Shown in pieces: positions 47,077 through 58,626 of a DNA stretch of 64,000 nucleotides. This stretch comes from Zeus faber. Taxonomy: Eukaryota; Chordata; Actinopteri; Zeiformes; Zeidae. The stretch's first letter is position 1; the number at the start of each line of letters is the position of its first letter. The position numbers and the translations under genes are program-made. The notes beneath the pieces were generated by a model. That model was not told the origin of the DNA. It made no database searches and worked only from the letters and a program-made list of their open reading frames with translations. The stretch lies in NCBI GenBank assembly GCA_960531495.1, contig OY482860.1, forward strand, positions 17,971,462-18,035,461. Reading direction: 5' to 3'.

Positions 47077-47589
47077 ATTTCTCAGTACATAGTACACTCA
47101 CGTCTGACTAGTTGTTTTATTTTGTGGTGGGCAACTGATCCGAGGAATAAAGTATCATGTGTTGACATTTTCATTGAGCATTTCGTTCTTTGAACGTGTC
47201 AAATATGATTGCTAACATATGGAGTTTGAAAAGTAAATGAAAAACATTATTACTATATTATTATAGTATTCTTTTTCAGAGTCAAGGCAGGTATGTTCTC
47301 TCTACCAGAGAAAATGGCTTATTGTAACTGAATCACCCAGAATGGCACCAGCAGCCGCTCATACACAGATCTTGCAATACTTATAATACCGTAAAGAAGA
47401 CCCTTGAGCATCGCCGCTTTCTTTTTTTTACACTGAAACAAAGGTGGCATATTGCCGCCCCCTGTGTGGGATCTTGGATTGCATGCCAGCTTTCAGTACT
47501 CAGAGGCAGGATCATGGGGCGTGAGGTGTAACACAACAGCGTGTGACTTATAACATACTTGTCAGGCAGCGGACATCAATGATGTGGAG

Positions 47590-48693
47590 TGATCAATGGC
47601 TGATCACCTGCTTTCCACTGGCGATAGAAGCCCTTCTTTTATTACCGGTATTAATTATTCATATTTAAGAAATCACCTGGAAACGCGACTTAAAAACTGG
47701 ACCATCTGCGCGGCGAGCGCCAACACGTTCAAATCCTCCCTCTGCATCTACAAGCACCAAAGAGCCTCCATGCAATTAACAAATAGAAAAAAAACTTTTC
47801 TAGCAATCTACAGCCAATCTACCGGCCGGCAGCCACAGCAGACATGCTCAATAGATTCCCTCTCACAGGACGGCAAAAAGTTTAAATATTCGAAACTTTG
47901 CACGGCAAATGCCGCCTGCCGTTTGTCGTCTTCGGTGTTCTCTGCCGGCTGCCGCCGCGCTGTCGTCCGCTGGCACGACTTCCAGTTTGCCGTCTCCCAT
48001 CTATCGTGTTTCCAACGCAGCGGTCACGGCGGTGGGTCGCACACGTAGGTCATCATGTACGTCACACCCCCTTGACTCGGCACACCGCCTCTCCCTTTCA
48101 CACAGACGTGGTTCCCGCTCGGTTTGGGCTCTGTGACTTCCTCATTGCCGGCTCAGCCGCCGGATCAACAACGCTCCCCCCGTCTGTGTTCGCACCATTT
48201 ACGCAGAAAGCAAGGCGGAATAATGGCGCAGCATTCCTGCCTTTAACAGGCTTTGTAAAAAAGGCGCTATTTACTTTCACCATCGTATCCACGTCACTTT
48301 ACAATTTTGTTCTGCTGAAGAGCTTCGGAGGCGTCATGGCCATTTTTCTGGAGATTGACTTGTTTATTTGCCTTGGCTCCATTTTTTTATGTTTCGCCAG
48401 ACAGGGGGATTTTAATGCTTTAAACTTCAGTGCACAACCCGGTGGCCCCCTGATATCACACGGCTTCAAGTGAGGTCTGTCTTCCCGCGTTCCGGGGCTG
48501 TGCAGACTTTGTCAAGCGCGGCGCTCGGGGATGCCAGGGAAGCCGCCGAGGCTGGGGCCGAGTTGGCCCCGGCAGTCGCTCGGCTGTCCAAAAGGTCTGC
48601 TGCGCCGCCTGCTCTCCACTGTGCTGCCTCCACTTACTACACTACTCCACTCTTACTACATCTGGCCGGGCCTTTTAACACACATCTGGATCC

Positions 48694-48694
<1 letters not shown>
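47590..48694. other. Unrecognised region with 150- and 191-codon open frames
   Basis: Plus-strand frames at 47596-48048 and 47898-48473 overlap and have no recognised domain. The second ends in a hydrophobic stretch (VMAIFLEIDLFICLGSIFLCF). GC rises at 48480-48610. Without homology or splice evidence I do not call a gene. Confidence 0.3.

Positions 48695-48771
<77 letters not shown>
48695..48771. repeat. (CA)n microsatellite
   Basis: About 38 CA units, the longest pure CA array in the window. Confidence 0.98.
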
Positions 48772-48775
<4 letters not shown>

Positions 48776-48779
48776 TTGT

Positions 48780-50244
48780 AATATCATAAGAGCTCACATG
48801 ATAAGAGGATGATAAAGCAATAAGAATAAAATGGAAAAAAAAAAAATGACAATATATAACTTAACTAGAAGATGGAAAAAATTGAAAATATACAGTCAAC
48901 AGTTAACAAATTAACAGTCCTAACAGTTAACAGTAGACAATGCACATATGGCAATATACAATCAACGTAATGATGAACAGTAAACAACAACCTAAAAAGT
49001 AACAAAAAGAGTAAAAAAAAAAAAAAAACTCAATTTGTCATGGACAATGAATCAAAAACAAATTACAATAATGAAACTAGAAAAAAATCTACACTCAAAG
49101 TAAAATGAAACTCAAAATTACCCCCAATCTATTCTCAGTTGAACTGGTTATCGCTTTCCAGTTTTGCTAATCATCTGCAGGGCGATGAGCATGGTGCTGT
49201 ATGTTAGAAGGAGCTGCGTTGGGTTGGTACACACACACACGAGCATTCTCTGGTGGAGGAATCGCTGGTGTTTTGACGCGGAGAAAATGTTTCCCAAACT
49301 CCACCACTGACATCATTTAGTCGTGACTGTCGCAATTTAGAATAAATGACAGAGCCTGCATGGGAATTTAGGAGGGTGTCCTGAATTTGAAGTGGGCTGA
49401 ATCATTACTGTGACTACCCAAAAAAACTGGAGCCTTATTTATAATAGATGTGGAAGATATAGCAACTTTTAAAAAGTTGATAGTGTTTGTATTGTATTCA
49501 AATGTATTTCTTTGATTATAATTTTTTCATAATTTATTTTGATTTAATGTCATTTTATTTTTGTTATTCATTTATGAATTGATCTGTTCTTTAATCAAGA
49601 AAAACCCAGCAATATAAGCGAGGCCTGGGAGGGCGAAGGCCGCCACCATCTGTTACGCCCATTCCTATCGACCCCCTTTCCGCCGCTATAATCTCCGTCA
49701 TCTCTTTCTCTTTCTGTCCTCCGCCACCTCGTCTCCCCTTTCCTCTCTGTTTTACATTCTCTCCCACTTTATCTCTGGCCTCTTTTATTTTCTTTCTTTT
49801 TTTTTTTTTTACTTACCTTCTTTCATCGTCCCTTTTTATCTCTTCAACTCATTACCCTTCCGTTACCAAAGAAACCCCTTTTTTTCATCCAACATTTTTG
49901 TCCGCTTACATAAGGCACAAGGGGTAGTTGCCAAATGTGTGTGTGTGTGTGTGTGAGTGTGTGTGTGTGTGTGTGTGTGTCCGTCCAGATGTGCACGCCA
50001 GATGGATAGGTGGAGGGTGGTTGCCTTGGTTTTAGGCCAAAACTTCAATCCCTGCCATCTTCTCTGCTCACGGAGAGACAGAATGTCGTAAAAATAAAAA
50101 AAATATCCACACACAGACAGAGAGACAGACAGGCATGGCAGCGTGTAACCTGTGGATGGCTCGTAAGCCCATTTAACACAGTCAGACAGACGGCAGAGAG
50201 GGCAGTAAGCATTACGTGGGGAGGGGGAAAAAAAAAGTAAATGA

Positions 50245-50279
<35 letters not shown>

Positions 50280-51060
50280 TACAAACAAGCGTAGTTTTTT
50301 GAAGCCAAGCCAAGCACATATGCTCAGATGTGCACACACTCACACAGCACTGAGCGCTAATATCTTTATCCCCAGGTAAGCCAGGTGTGAATGCAGCCAT
50401 ATCGGTGTGAGGGTCAACATTTTTAGTGTAATCCTCTGGATGCTCTGCTCTTCTGCCGATGGCTCCCGATCGACACATCAGCAGATTCCCTCACGAGGGA
50501 CATTTTCCAGACCTTCTGGCGGCCCTCAGTTACGGAAATGTTCCGTCTAAAGCCACTTAACCTTGGAACTTGTGTAATGGATTTAGCCAAAACCATGTCC
50601 CCTTTGTTGCCGGCTGATGCTATCTCGGCAAGTGCAGGGAAATACCTCACGGCGGAGGTGTTCCTTCACCCTGACTCAGATAGGAAACCATATATCATCA
50701 TATCACAGCTAACATAGCAAGCGGCTTTGTGAATGAAAATGCACTTAAGAAAATGAATAACACATGCTGTTTGTCATCAGTGGTGAAAGGGTTAACTGAG
50801 CTACTCATATGGCGAATACAATACAAAGTTTATGTTTATGTTCAATCAGGAAAACAAACAGAAGGACTGCTCTTGTTTTCCCACTTATCTCCACACCAAT
50901 CACTTCACAGAATGAATTCCGACATGGGCTTGAAACACACCGGATAGCTCTGGCATTAAAAATACATTAGAGCCCCTGACTCTTGCATCCTCAATGAGGG
51001 AGCTGGAAGTTGCAGGGAATGCATGAAACAAGATGCTTACTGAGGCTTGTGCATGCCGAC
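48780..51060. other. AT-rich spacer with two short CA/TG arrays
   Basis: Contains (TG)n at 49936-49980, (CA)n at 50248-50277 and a pyrimidine-rich stretch at 49690-49860. No gene or named transposon found. Confidence 0.5.
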
Positions 51061-51260
51061 ATTTTCATCATCATTTGATCAAATGCGAATGAAATATGCA
51101 TAAGAAATGTTCAAGGCATTGATGTTCAATTGCGCCCGTTTATATGGGGACCAGGTCAACCGTCTCTCAGCCTGGAATAAGATTACAAGGTTCGTTTCAG
51201 TGGCAAATTAAATTGCAATATCTTAGCTGGCTAATTATTGGTGTCAATTATTCCGATGTG
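51060..51260. promoter_or_regulatory. Candidate conserved noncoding element
   Basis: A non-repetitive AT-rich block carries AAATATGCATAAG (octamer-like), GGCAAATTAAATTGC and GGCTAATTATTGG (homeodomain TAATTA-type cores) close together, without stops or repeats to explain it. This is the look of vertebrate developmental enhancers, but no alignment was possible. Confidence 0.25.
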
Positions 51261-51634
51261 ATTGAGATGTATGTGACGGCAACTAAAATAAAACCAAAAT
51301 GGTAACGTTGAATCCCAGGTGCATGTTGTAGCTCAGGGGTCTCAAACTAGAGGGTCAGCCCAACACACAAAAATACCATCTTGGGGCAACTTTTACACTT
51401 CATTTCACTTCACAAATTCAATTTCAAAATCTCATGTAACAAAATAGTTAATACACTTGGTTAATGATAAAAGTTAATCAAACAAAATAGAGAAAAGTTT
51501 TTGATACTCCATTTGACCTAATCAAGCGCAAACTTGGCTGTGAATTTTTTGTGTCCCTGAAAACAATCCATCGTTTTTTTTCAAGAGATTTTTGCCACTA
51601 GGGGCTGCATTCTCCATGAGTTTACCGTTTACAG

Positions 51635-52312
51635 CAGGGGTGGGTGATACCGCAGAATTTGGTTTCGATGCGATACCGTGTAATACCAGGGCAGAATCAC
51701 AGATATCGATACCGATACTGGGGGGTGGGGCGGCAGGGTTACCTTGCCTCACCCGAACCCACAAGTAAGTCGGGTCATTTAGCTGAGCTCAGCAAGAGGA
51801 GCCGGCTCCTTCTGCTCTTTATTTAGTTCCACTTCTGGCTTTTATACTTCAGCCCAATTTAGCAATGTTTTGGCCTCTGAGTGGTATGTGTGCGCAAACA
51901 TCACTTAAATTATTCAATGTAGTTATGCTAAACCACATCACTTCCGGAATACATTACATCTTGAAAACAACATTTGTAAATTTTTCGTCATGTTGATGGC
52001 TAAAGAATAACTATCCGAGTTGTTTAACAAAAATAACACACTACTACTGAAATAGTATGGTTAATAAAAAATTACGCAGCTCATATATTTCAATTTAATT
52101 TCTATAACATAATATGAAACAAAAAAATATTTCTGCTCCATTCAAAAATAGTATTTCTTATTCGTTATGCTTTTTTTTTAAATGTATCTTATTTTGGAGA
52201 GAGAAGTGGAACCCTTTTTTGGTATCGATCCTTTTAACGCTAGAATCGATCTTCAAAACGAGACGTAGCATTGGTAGTATCGATACTTTAGTTATCGATC
52301 CGCCCACCACGA
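51635..52312. mobile_element. hAT-like non-autonomous element with 8-bp TSD
   Basis: The left end CAGGGGTGGGTGATACCG opposes a right end whose reverse complement is TCGTGGTGGGCGGATCGATA. It is flanked by GTTTACAG (51627-51634) and GTTTGCAC (52313-52320), an 8-bp duplication with two differences. The interior is rich in TATCGAT motifs (GATATCGATACCG, GTATCGATCC, TAGTATCGATAC). It has no transposase frame. Confidence 0.7.
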
Positions 52313-53639
52313 GTTTGCACCCAAAACACTGGGCACTCCTCCTTTTGGTCCGCTGTTTCGTCCTCATCCAGAAAGAGGCAGCCTCCTTTAAACCCTTGGC
52401 TTTCTCTTTCTGAGGTTATTTAGCCTGTTACTTTTCTTATGGACTTCTTTGGCCTGTACTGTACTTTGCCAAGTCTGTTTTTCCCCAGTATATCAGTGAA
52501 CAAGGCACTTGTCGGATTTCTGGTCACCTTCCTTCCATCTGTGTGTGCCTCAGTTGGTCGCTGATTGTGATGATTGTATTGCTCTGGGGTAGGCACCTTC
52601 ACAGCACTCGTGAAATTGGACCTGGCTGACGGCCGTGAGGGAGAGTCAGGCAACTTGCAGGTATAAGTGAACGGCCACTTACATTTTCTGGTGCAAATTC
52701 AAAGAAAGGCTTTCACTGTCTCAAAATACTACATTGGGATAAGCTGGGTCTGGCTACTCCGGGATACATCTTCTTTGTCAAAATCCTACCAGGGTTTGTC
52801 AACATCTACAGTAGGAGTGGCAGACACCCCTTGTTACTGAAAAGGCCTGTTTACCAACCACTGAGTGGATGGATATTGTGCCAAACAATATCTCAAAGTC
52901 CACAATTCACCCAGTCAGGGAGGGTTTATCCACTGATTCATGTAAAGGTCAAGTGTCACACAAGTCAAGTCTGGGAAATATGAAATATTGGGGAAGTTTA
53001 ATACTTTGAGAGAAGCAAGTGAGCCAACTTGTTCGTAACCTCAGCATGTCAAAGTCTTGACAGGGTGACGGATGTGGGGGTTTCATCCATGCTCCATCTT
53101 TCCCAAATGCGTGCCTTCTCAGGACTTCCTCCATGTTGTAAATAAATAAATATGACATTCTCTCAGTGGGAACCGCAAGCCTGTGCAATTAGTCACAGCA
53201 CCCTCTAGTGCAGGGGTCGGGAACCTTTTTGGCTGGGAGAGCCATAAAAGCCAAATATTTCTAAATGTATTTCCTTGTGAGCCATATAATATTTAATATT
53301 ATATGGCTATAATATATATAATATTAGCGCTATATATAATACATTTCTCTTTATTCTTCTTAATAATATTGTTGTTATTCTGTAGTTATGCGACTTGTGG
53401 TGCTGCATGGTTTTGCTGGTGGCCTTGTGTTCTGCTTCATACGTACTGAGGTTAAGTTTCATGCTGCTTTGAGGCTTCCATCAGTTCGACGTGAGCGTAG
53501 GCTGCTCTTAATGTTTCTCAGATGCCAGAAAGACTGCACACATGCGTACGTAGAGCCAAACATGGTCAATACGGCAATACCCACACGCTGCATTGTGTTT
53601 TAAGAATCAGCTGGTCTTCAGGTTCAAGTTCAAGTTCAA

Positions 53640-54060
53640 GAGATTATTGTCACATACATATTGAAGTTTTTCCATTTCTGTCCACTTGTGTTCAGCTGAT
53701 TGGCCGACTGGAGGCAGGGAGTTTTCTTTATGTATGTCTGTCTTACAGAAGGGCTCGTAAGCAGCCCAGCAGTGGAACGCCATTCCTCCTGTGCCCAAGA
53801 GGATCATTATTATCCACAATTATTATAATAATCCTCAGTGACGTATATAATTGTGGCCTGCATGCCGCATATTGAAATAAACAATAAAACTCTCGCCATG
53901 TGGGCCCACCACGGCCAAAAGGACTCAGTCTCCCTCCCTAAGCCCTTACCTGTGGTCAGACTCCCACAAGTGGCGCCTGAGCAGAGACCCGGGAGGGGGC
54001 AGGGCGTCGAGTAAAAGGCGCCCCGGAGTCTTTCTTTGGTCCGCAGCCGGTGCTTGACTA
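53640..54060 (+). mobile_element. LTR/primer-binding-site fragment nested in the hAT element
   Basis: In order on the plus strand: TATATAA (53844-53850), two AATAAA signals (53876-53881, 53883-53888), CTCCCACA as a possible LTR end (53961-53968), and TGGCGCCTGAGCAGAGAC at 53971-53988. The last matches 15 of 18 bases of the primer-binding site complementary to vertebrate tRNA-Lys(UUU). A GC-rich leader-like sequence follows to about 54060. The left limit of the LTR and any target duplication were not resolved. Confidence 0.5.
53971..53988 (+). promoter_or_regulatory. tRNA-Lys-type primer-binding site
   Basis: TGGCGCCTGAGCAGAGAC lies two bases after a CACA that could end an LTR. Three mismatches to the tRNA-Lys(UUU) complement. 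In retroelements this site binds the tRNA that primes minus-strand synthesis. Confidence 0.5.
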
Positions 54061-55073
54061 CGCCCCTTTGTCCACCACATTTATATTTTGAATTTTTTTT
54101 TCAAAATTGTAAATTCTCTTACCTGTTTTACTTTAAAATGACACAGAATAATTGCTTATTACTTGTTGATTGTGATGACATTTTTAGCTCAATTGTCTGC
54201 GAGCCATATAGCGTCATCGAAAGAGCCATAATTGGCTTGCGAGCCATAGGTTCCCGTCCGCTGCTCTAGTGCAAAAAACTCTGGCGAACAAGCTGTGTGA
54301 CAACCCTACCTGCTCTGGGGGGAGACAAGGAATAGTTGTCACCCAGCTTGGTTTTCAGAGTTGATCATTTTTGTAAAGGTCAAGTACTACTCTCACAAGA
54401 TGCCACATCCTGAAAGTACCCCATTCAAACTATAGGATAGGTTACTTTCGTTGCAATTATCCGCGTATAGCAAGTACATAATTATTGTTCCACTACCATC
54501 GCCAAGCTATTTATCAATGGAGAGCGCAGAGCAACAGCAGAAAAACAGAGAGGGAAGTGGAAGTGTTGGATTTTGACGATAGGATAAATCTGGGCAGGAA
54601 TTAAGGAGATATAATGTCGCCAGTACATCATCTGTATCGGCAGTATAACCCTGTGAACAAACTATTCATTTCTGAACTGGGGGTTTGACATTTTGCACGG
54701 GGATATAAGGTGTACGGTGCCGGCGGTAATGAATTTCTGACGTGTTCGTCTGGTGGGAGGGTGGTGTTACAATAAGAGACATCCGCCGCACTGCTTAGCT
54801 GACTGTGACTGTCACGGAGGCTTGTCCCTGTCAGCCAGATAAATGACACCCATGCTTCCCCGCTGTCGACCGGATACCTGAGAGACACAGACACCCCTGA
54901 TGCCCTTCAAATAATTTAAGCCATCAAACTGTGTGTGCGTGCGTGAATGAATATCCCATCAGAGTGCTTCTCCTACTATTCAATTAATACATGTATTCAA
55001 TCTGCATATGCATGTTTATTAATGTATTGTTTTGTACATGCTTGTAGAATTCACCACATAACGTGTACATATG

Positions 55074-55104
55074 CATCCATCCATCCATCCATCCATCCAT
55101 CCAT
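55074..55104. repeat. (CATC)n microsatellite
   Basis: Seven to eight CATC units. Confidence 0.97.
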
Positions 55105-56451
55105 TTCTGACACGAGACCTTTGAATGTGGAGGGAAATGAGGTCACATGGCCATTTGTCAGCCGCAGCTAACAGGTGGAGCCATTATGTTAAGATAATGG
55201 CAGAGAGAAAATGGGTTTGCCGGAAAATGGCAATAAATCGTTCAACCTTTCAATCAATTTTTGGGGAAAATAAATCTTGCAGGATCAAACAGTTGAATCT
55301 GAATCTTTTCTCAAGTATTTTTAACGGTCTTCATATTGACTCAAATAAATACAAGAGACATTAAACTGGGTTGAAACAATATATTAGATACTAGCTGTAC
55401 TTACTTACTTTAGTGTGACTGCCATCTGCACACATTGGGCTCACTAGTCAGTATGGTGCTTCTAGTTAGTACAGTAGAACCAGTGGCACCTTTGTTATTT
55501 TCATTTTTATATCAGTTTATTTCTTATACCTTTATTGATTTTCTATTTATTTATTTTTTTTATGTATTGCTGCTGTCACACCTGGATGATTGTTTCCCTT
55601 TTGTGTGTCAAGCATCACAAATCCCTGTTGGGGCATTTAGAAAAATGACAATTATTTCTAACAAACCTTTTCTTTAGTGACACTCTGGTGTCAAACACAA
55701 AACTATTTCCTTTTGTACTTGGTGATCATGGGGAGCTAAATGGCTTCTGAGGATGAGGAGGATGACTTATCCTGAAGACCTCCCCTTAGAAATGTACTGA
55801 TGTGTATATGTAGAGTGTAGGTAATCACAGTCCCGTTGTGACCATCACTGCACTGCAATCTACCCATAATGATTGCCTTTCGGTGGGAGCCTGACCTTTT
55901 TGAGTGGTCGGCTGGAAACTGTCAGCAGGCATTTATGCCTGCTGAAAACTCTAGCTATCTCAATTTGGCCATGGCATTTTCTGAAGCGAGGCCTTGAGGC
56001 TGGCACCGAGGGCCGTAAGGAAGAGAGTGGTTCATGCAGATTGGTGTAGGTGTGTTTGTTGTCTGTGTGTATGGATTGTTTTCGTGGTATTTCAGCATTT
56101 TCATAGCTTGACAGTTTTGATGGACTCGGATTTCTCCTTTGTCTTCTTTCTTCATAACCTTGTCTCAGTCTCCATTTCTGTTGCCCTGTTGGCTCTCCCA
56201 CATGGGGAGAAATTATGGAATATTTTTAACAACATATTAGGCAAGTTTAAAGCAAATAATCCATGCTGCACGGTCAGATGATGCATTCATCACAAACCCC
56301 TCAGAATTGCCAACGATTTTCATGACTTCTTTATGGAAAAGGTTGACAGTCTAAGACATAAAATGGTAAACTATCTGAAGAACAAATTAAAGAATTCATC
56401 ATGAAAAACAAATATTGTAGGTTTCATTTTAAACCTGTACTACTGGAGGAG

Positions 56452-56709
56452 TGTGGCAGTTTCACCACCACATGCCGTCCGAGTGGTGTTTTCAGGGCCC
56501 TCTGGCACAGAGATCCAGAAGACGGGGGGGTTGTTAACACCAGTTTATTGTAGAGAGAAGGCTAGGTGGAACTAGCAAGGAGCAGATTGAACATGAGATG
56601 GGCTCCTTTCCTGAGTGCGTGTGTGCATGGGGTTTTAAACCTACTGCTCGTTAGCCCAACCAATGAGCATCAGGTGTGGCTGCTCGAACCACTCCATCCA
56701 CAAACCCCA
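56452..56709 (-). mobile_element. Solo LTR family A, copy 3, inside the LINE, perfect 5-bp TSD
   Basis: Flanked by AGGAG at 56447-56451 and 56710-56714. In its own sense (minus strand) it starts TGGGGTTTGTGG and ends GAAACTGCCACA. AATAAA on the minus strand lies at plus positions 56544-56549. It aligns along its length with copies 1 and 2 (GAGCAGCCACACC, AGCAGTAGGTTTAAA, GGAGCCCAT, ACAATAAACTGGTGT). It separates the LINE linker from its RT domain. Confidence 0.9.
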
Positions 56710-57774
56710 AGGAGGTATGGAGGTAAAACCAAAAAATTATAGACAGTCTGGAGTGGATAACCTTGATGGAAAATTAATAACAATTGGAGCTGATTTAGTT
56801 GCAAGAACCGGTTTGTCACATTTTTAACCTGAAAGAAAGTGTTTTCCCTCGGGCATGGAAAGTTGCCAAAATCATTCCAATATCTAAGAACTGCAGGAGT
56901 ACTTTCTGTGGGGTGAGCAGACCTATTAGTATTCTTCCTGCTTTTAGTCAACCTATGGAAAGACTAGTCATTCATCAAATTTTGAATTGTTTTTCTGTTA
57001 ATGGCCTTGATTCTGACTTTCCGCATGCCTATAAAGATGGCCACTCAACCTGTACAACCTTAACACAGATGACTGATGATTGGCTGAATCAGATGGATGA
57101 CAAAAACATGTTGGTGCTGTCTTGCTTGGCTTCAGTGCTGCTTTTAATGTTATTGTTATTGTAACTACTACTGAAAAAAACTCTCGCATATGGCAGAGAA
57201 ACTAACAGAATGCATTGTGTTTACTTCAATGGTAGTTTTTCTGGTACAAGAAAGCTAGAATGTCAGGTTATCTTGGTTCTTTTATCCTGGCTAAACATGG
57301 GTCCAGTAAGAAATCTGGATCTCTGCATGACGTTTCTATTTCATTCTAGACTGAAAAATTTAGAAGAAAAACATCGGAACTGGACCAGAGTCTGATCCGA
57401 TCAAGTATATTGTGTATCATGAAAACAAATACAACAGTAAACCTGGAGTTGGCTTCATGAAAACCATTTTATCCCCTTTGTTCTCCTGTTTTGTAGTTGT
57501 GGAGAAGCTTGCTCATCTACATGTTCTGCCCTTTTTTTGGTGTCGTGGATTACTCAAAACCCCGTTTGAGCCAATCGCAACTCGTAGTCGTTGTTATCGT
57601 GTGTTCTGATGTCACTTTCCAGACAGCCAATCACAGCCTTCGTAGTTGAACACCCTCCACTTTCTTGGAAGAGGGTTGTCTCTTCAAAGTCCTTTTTTCT
57701 CCAGTAGCAGAAATGAGCTGATCCACCATTCCTGGCCGCGCCTTTTAAAGGCATGTAACCTTGATGTGGCCGCA

Positions 57775-57803
57775 AGCCTTCCACCTTCTGCAGGTGGAAG
57801 GCT
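57775..57803. other. Perfect 12-bp hairpin
   Basis: AGCCTTCCACCT (57775-57786), a 5-base loop TCTGC, and its exact reverse complement AGGTGGAAGGCT (57792-57803). It lies in the part of the LINE region that does not read as RT and may belong to a separate insertion. Confidence 0.8.
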
Positions 57804-58626
57804 CCGGCACCCTCTACTGGTTCACATGGTGTACTGGACTTTGGCTCAATCTGCTGGTTAGCATATGTTCATGTTTAGTTTTGTTTTTTGATACACTTAT
57901 CTTGAGTATGGGTGGTATAACACGTAACAGATTATGTTCATCTGGGGGTACTAATTAGGATTACAAATTAACCACAACAGTCTCCTCTTCAATTTTTTTT
58001 TACTGATGACCTACTCCTTGTGTCAAATAATTAATCTATGACAATCTATGTCGATGATTCTTCATTGCACATGAGCATGCATGATGCTCTCTCCTGGCTC
58101 AAAGTTGAGGACAGATTTGTAAACACTCTCCGAGTATTATTTCATAACATTCATACTGTGGCCAGGCCTGAAAGGCTACACTCATATATCAATGACAGAC
58201 AAGGTCATACGGCCGGACAGGTAGCACAAGCTCATGTAGTAGTTCCTGCACCAAGAACTTGTGCAATGGAGAGAACAGTTTTGTATGGAGCTACCACGAA
58301 ATGGAATAGGCTTCCATCTTCCCTATAAAAAATCTACTAGTAAATCTTGTTTTTAAAAAAATCTAAAAAAGTTGATTCTTTCAAGATAAGATAAGAAATC
58401 TTTTTGTCGACCTGTCAGCTGCAGTGTGGTGTATGATGCTATGCCTTTTGGTCTTGTGTTGTTGTCTTGGTGTGAACCTTCCCAGGGATCTTGTGATGTT
58501 TCATTTAGTCTGTTCTGTTTTGTTTGTTTTATTTTGCGACACTGAGTGCTCTCCTTCTTGTGGCAAACAGAGTTTTGTACAATTCTATTTCATTTTATTT
58601 TGTATTCTCTCTTATTGTTAGAGATA

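Larger units (their letters stand above)
53211..54263. mobile_element. hAT-like element with perfect 8-bp TSD, carrying a nested insertion
   Basis: Flanked by CTCTAGTG at 53203-53210 and 54264-54271, exact copies. The left end CAGGGGTCGGGAACC matches the reverse complement of the right end, CAGCGGACGGGAACC. Subterminal repeats of GAGCCATA appear on both sides (AGAGCCATAAAAG left; GAGCCATATAG, AGAGCCATAATTGG and GCGAGCCATAGG right). The middle holds an LTR-like fragment (about 53640-54060). No hAT transposase motif was seen. Confidence 0.85.
56190..58625 (+). mobile_element. Rex/L2-like LINE, decayed and interrupted
   Basis: Plus-strand pieces appear in order. First, LWNIFNNILGKFKANNP then IANDFHDFFMEKVDSLR (56210-56370, the endonuclease-RT linker). 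Next, HIFNLKESVFPRAWKVAKIIPI, RPISILPAFSQPMERLV, SDFPHAYKDGHSTCT and LTQMTDDWLNQMDDK (56820-57110), then VYFNGSFSGTRKLEC (57215-57260). YVDDSSLHM follows near 58050, then MHDALSWLKVEDR and ERTVLYGATTKWNRLP (58075-58325). RT motif A reads GFSAAFN near 57130 where DFSAAFD is expected. A solo LTR (56452-56709) and at least one further insertion or deletion (about 57280-58030) break it. The 3' part is AT-rich and ends at the Tigger insertion. Confidence 0.85.

Noticed and set aside
46727..47111. Ser-Ile-His-Pro repeat protein
   Set aside because: Translation of the compound tetranucleotide array.
47898..48473. 191-codon host gene
   Set aside because: No recognised domain, overlapping equally long frames, GC-rich context and no exon signals.
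51334..51600. Another hAT element starting CAGGGGTCTCAAACT
   Set aside because: The left end resembles a hAT terminus, but no matching right end was seen before the next element at 51635.
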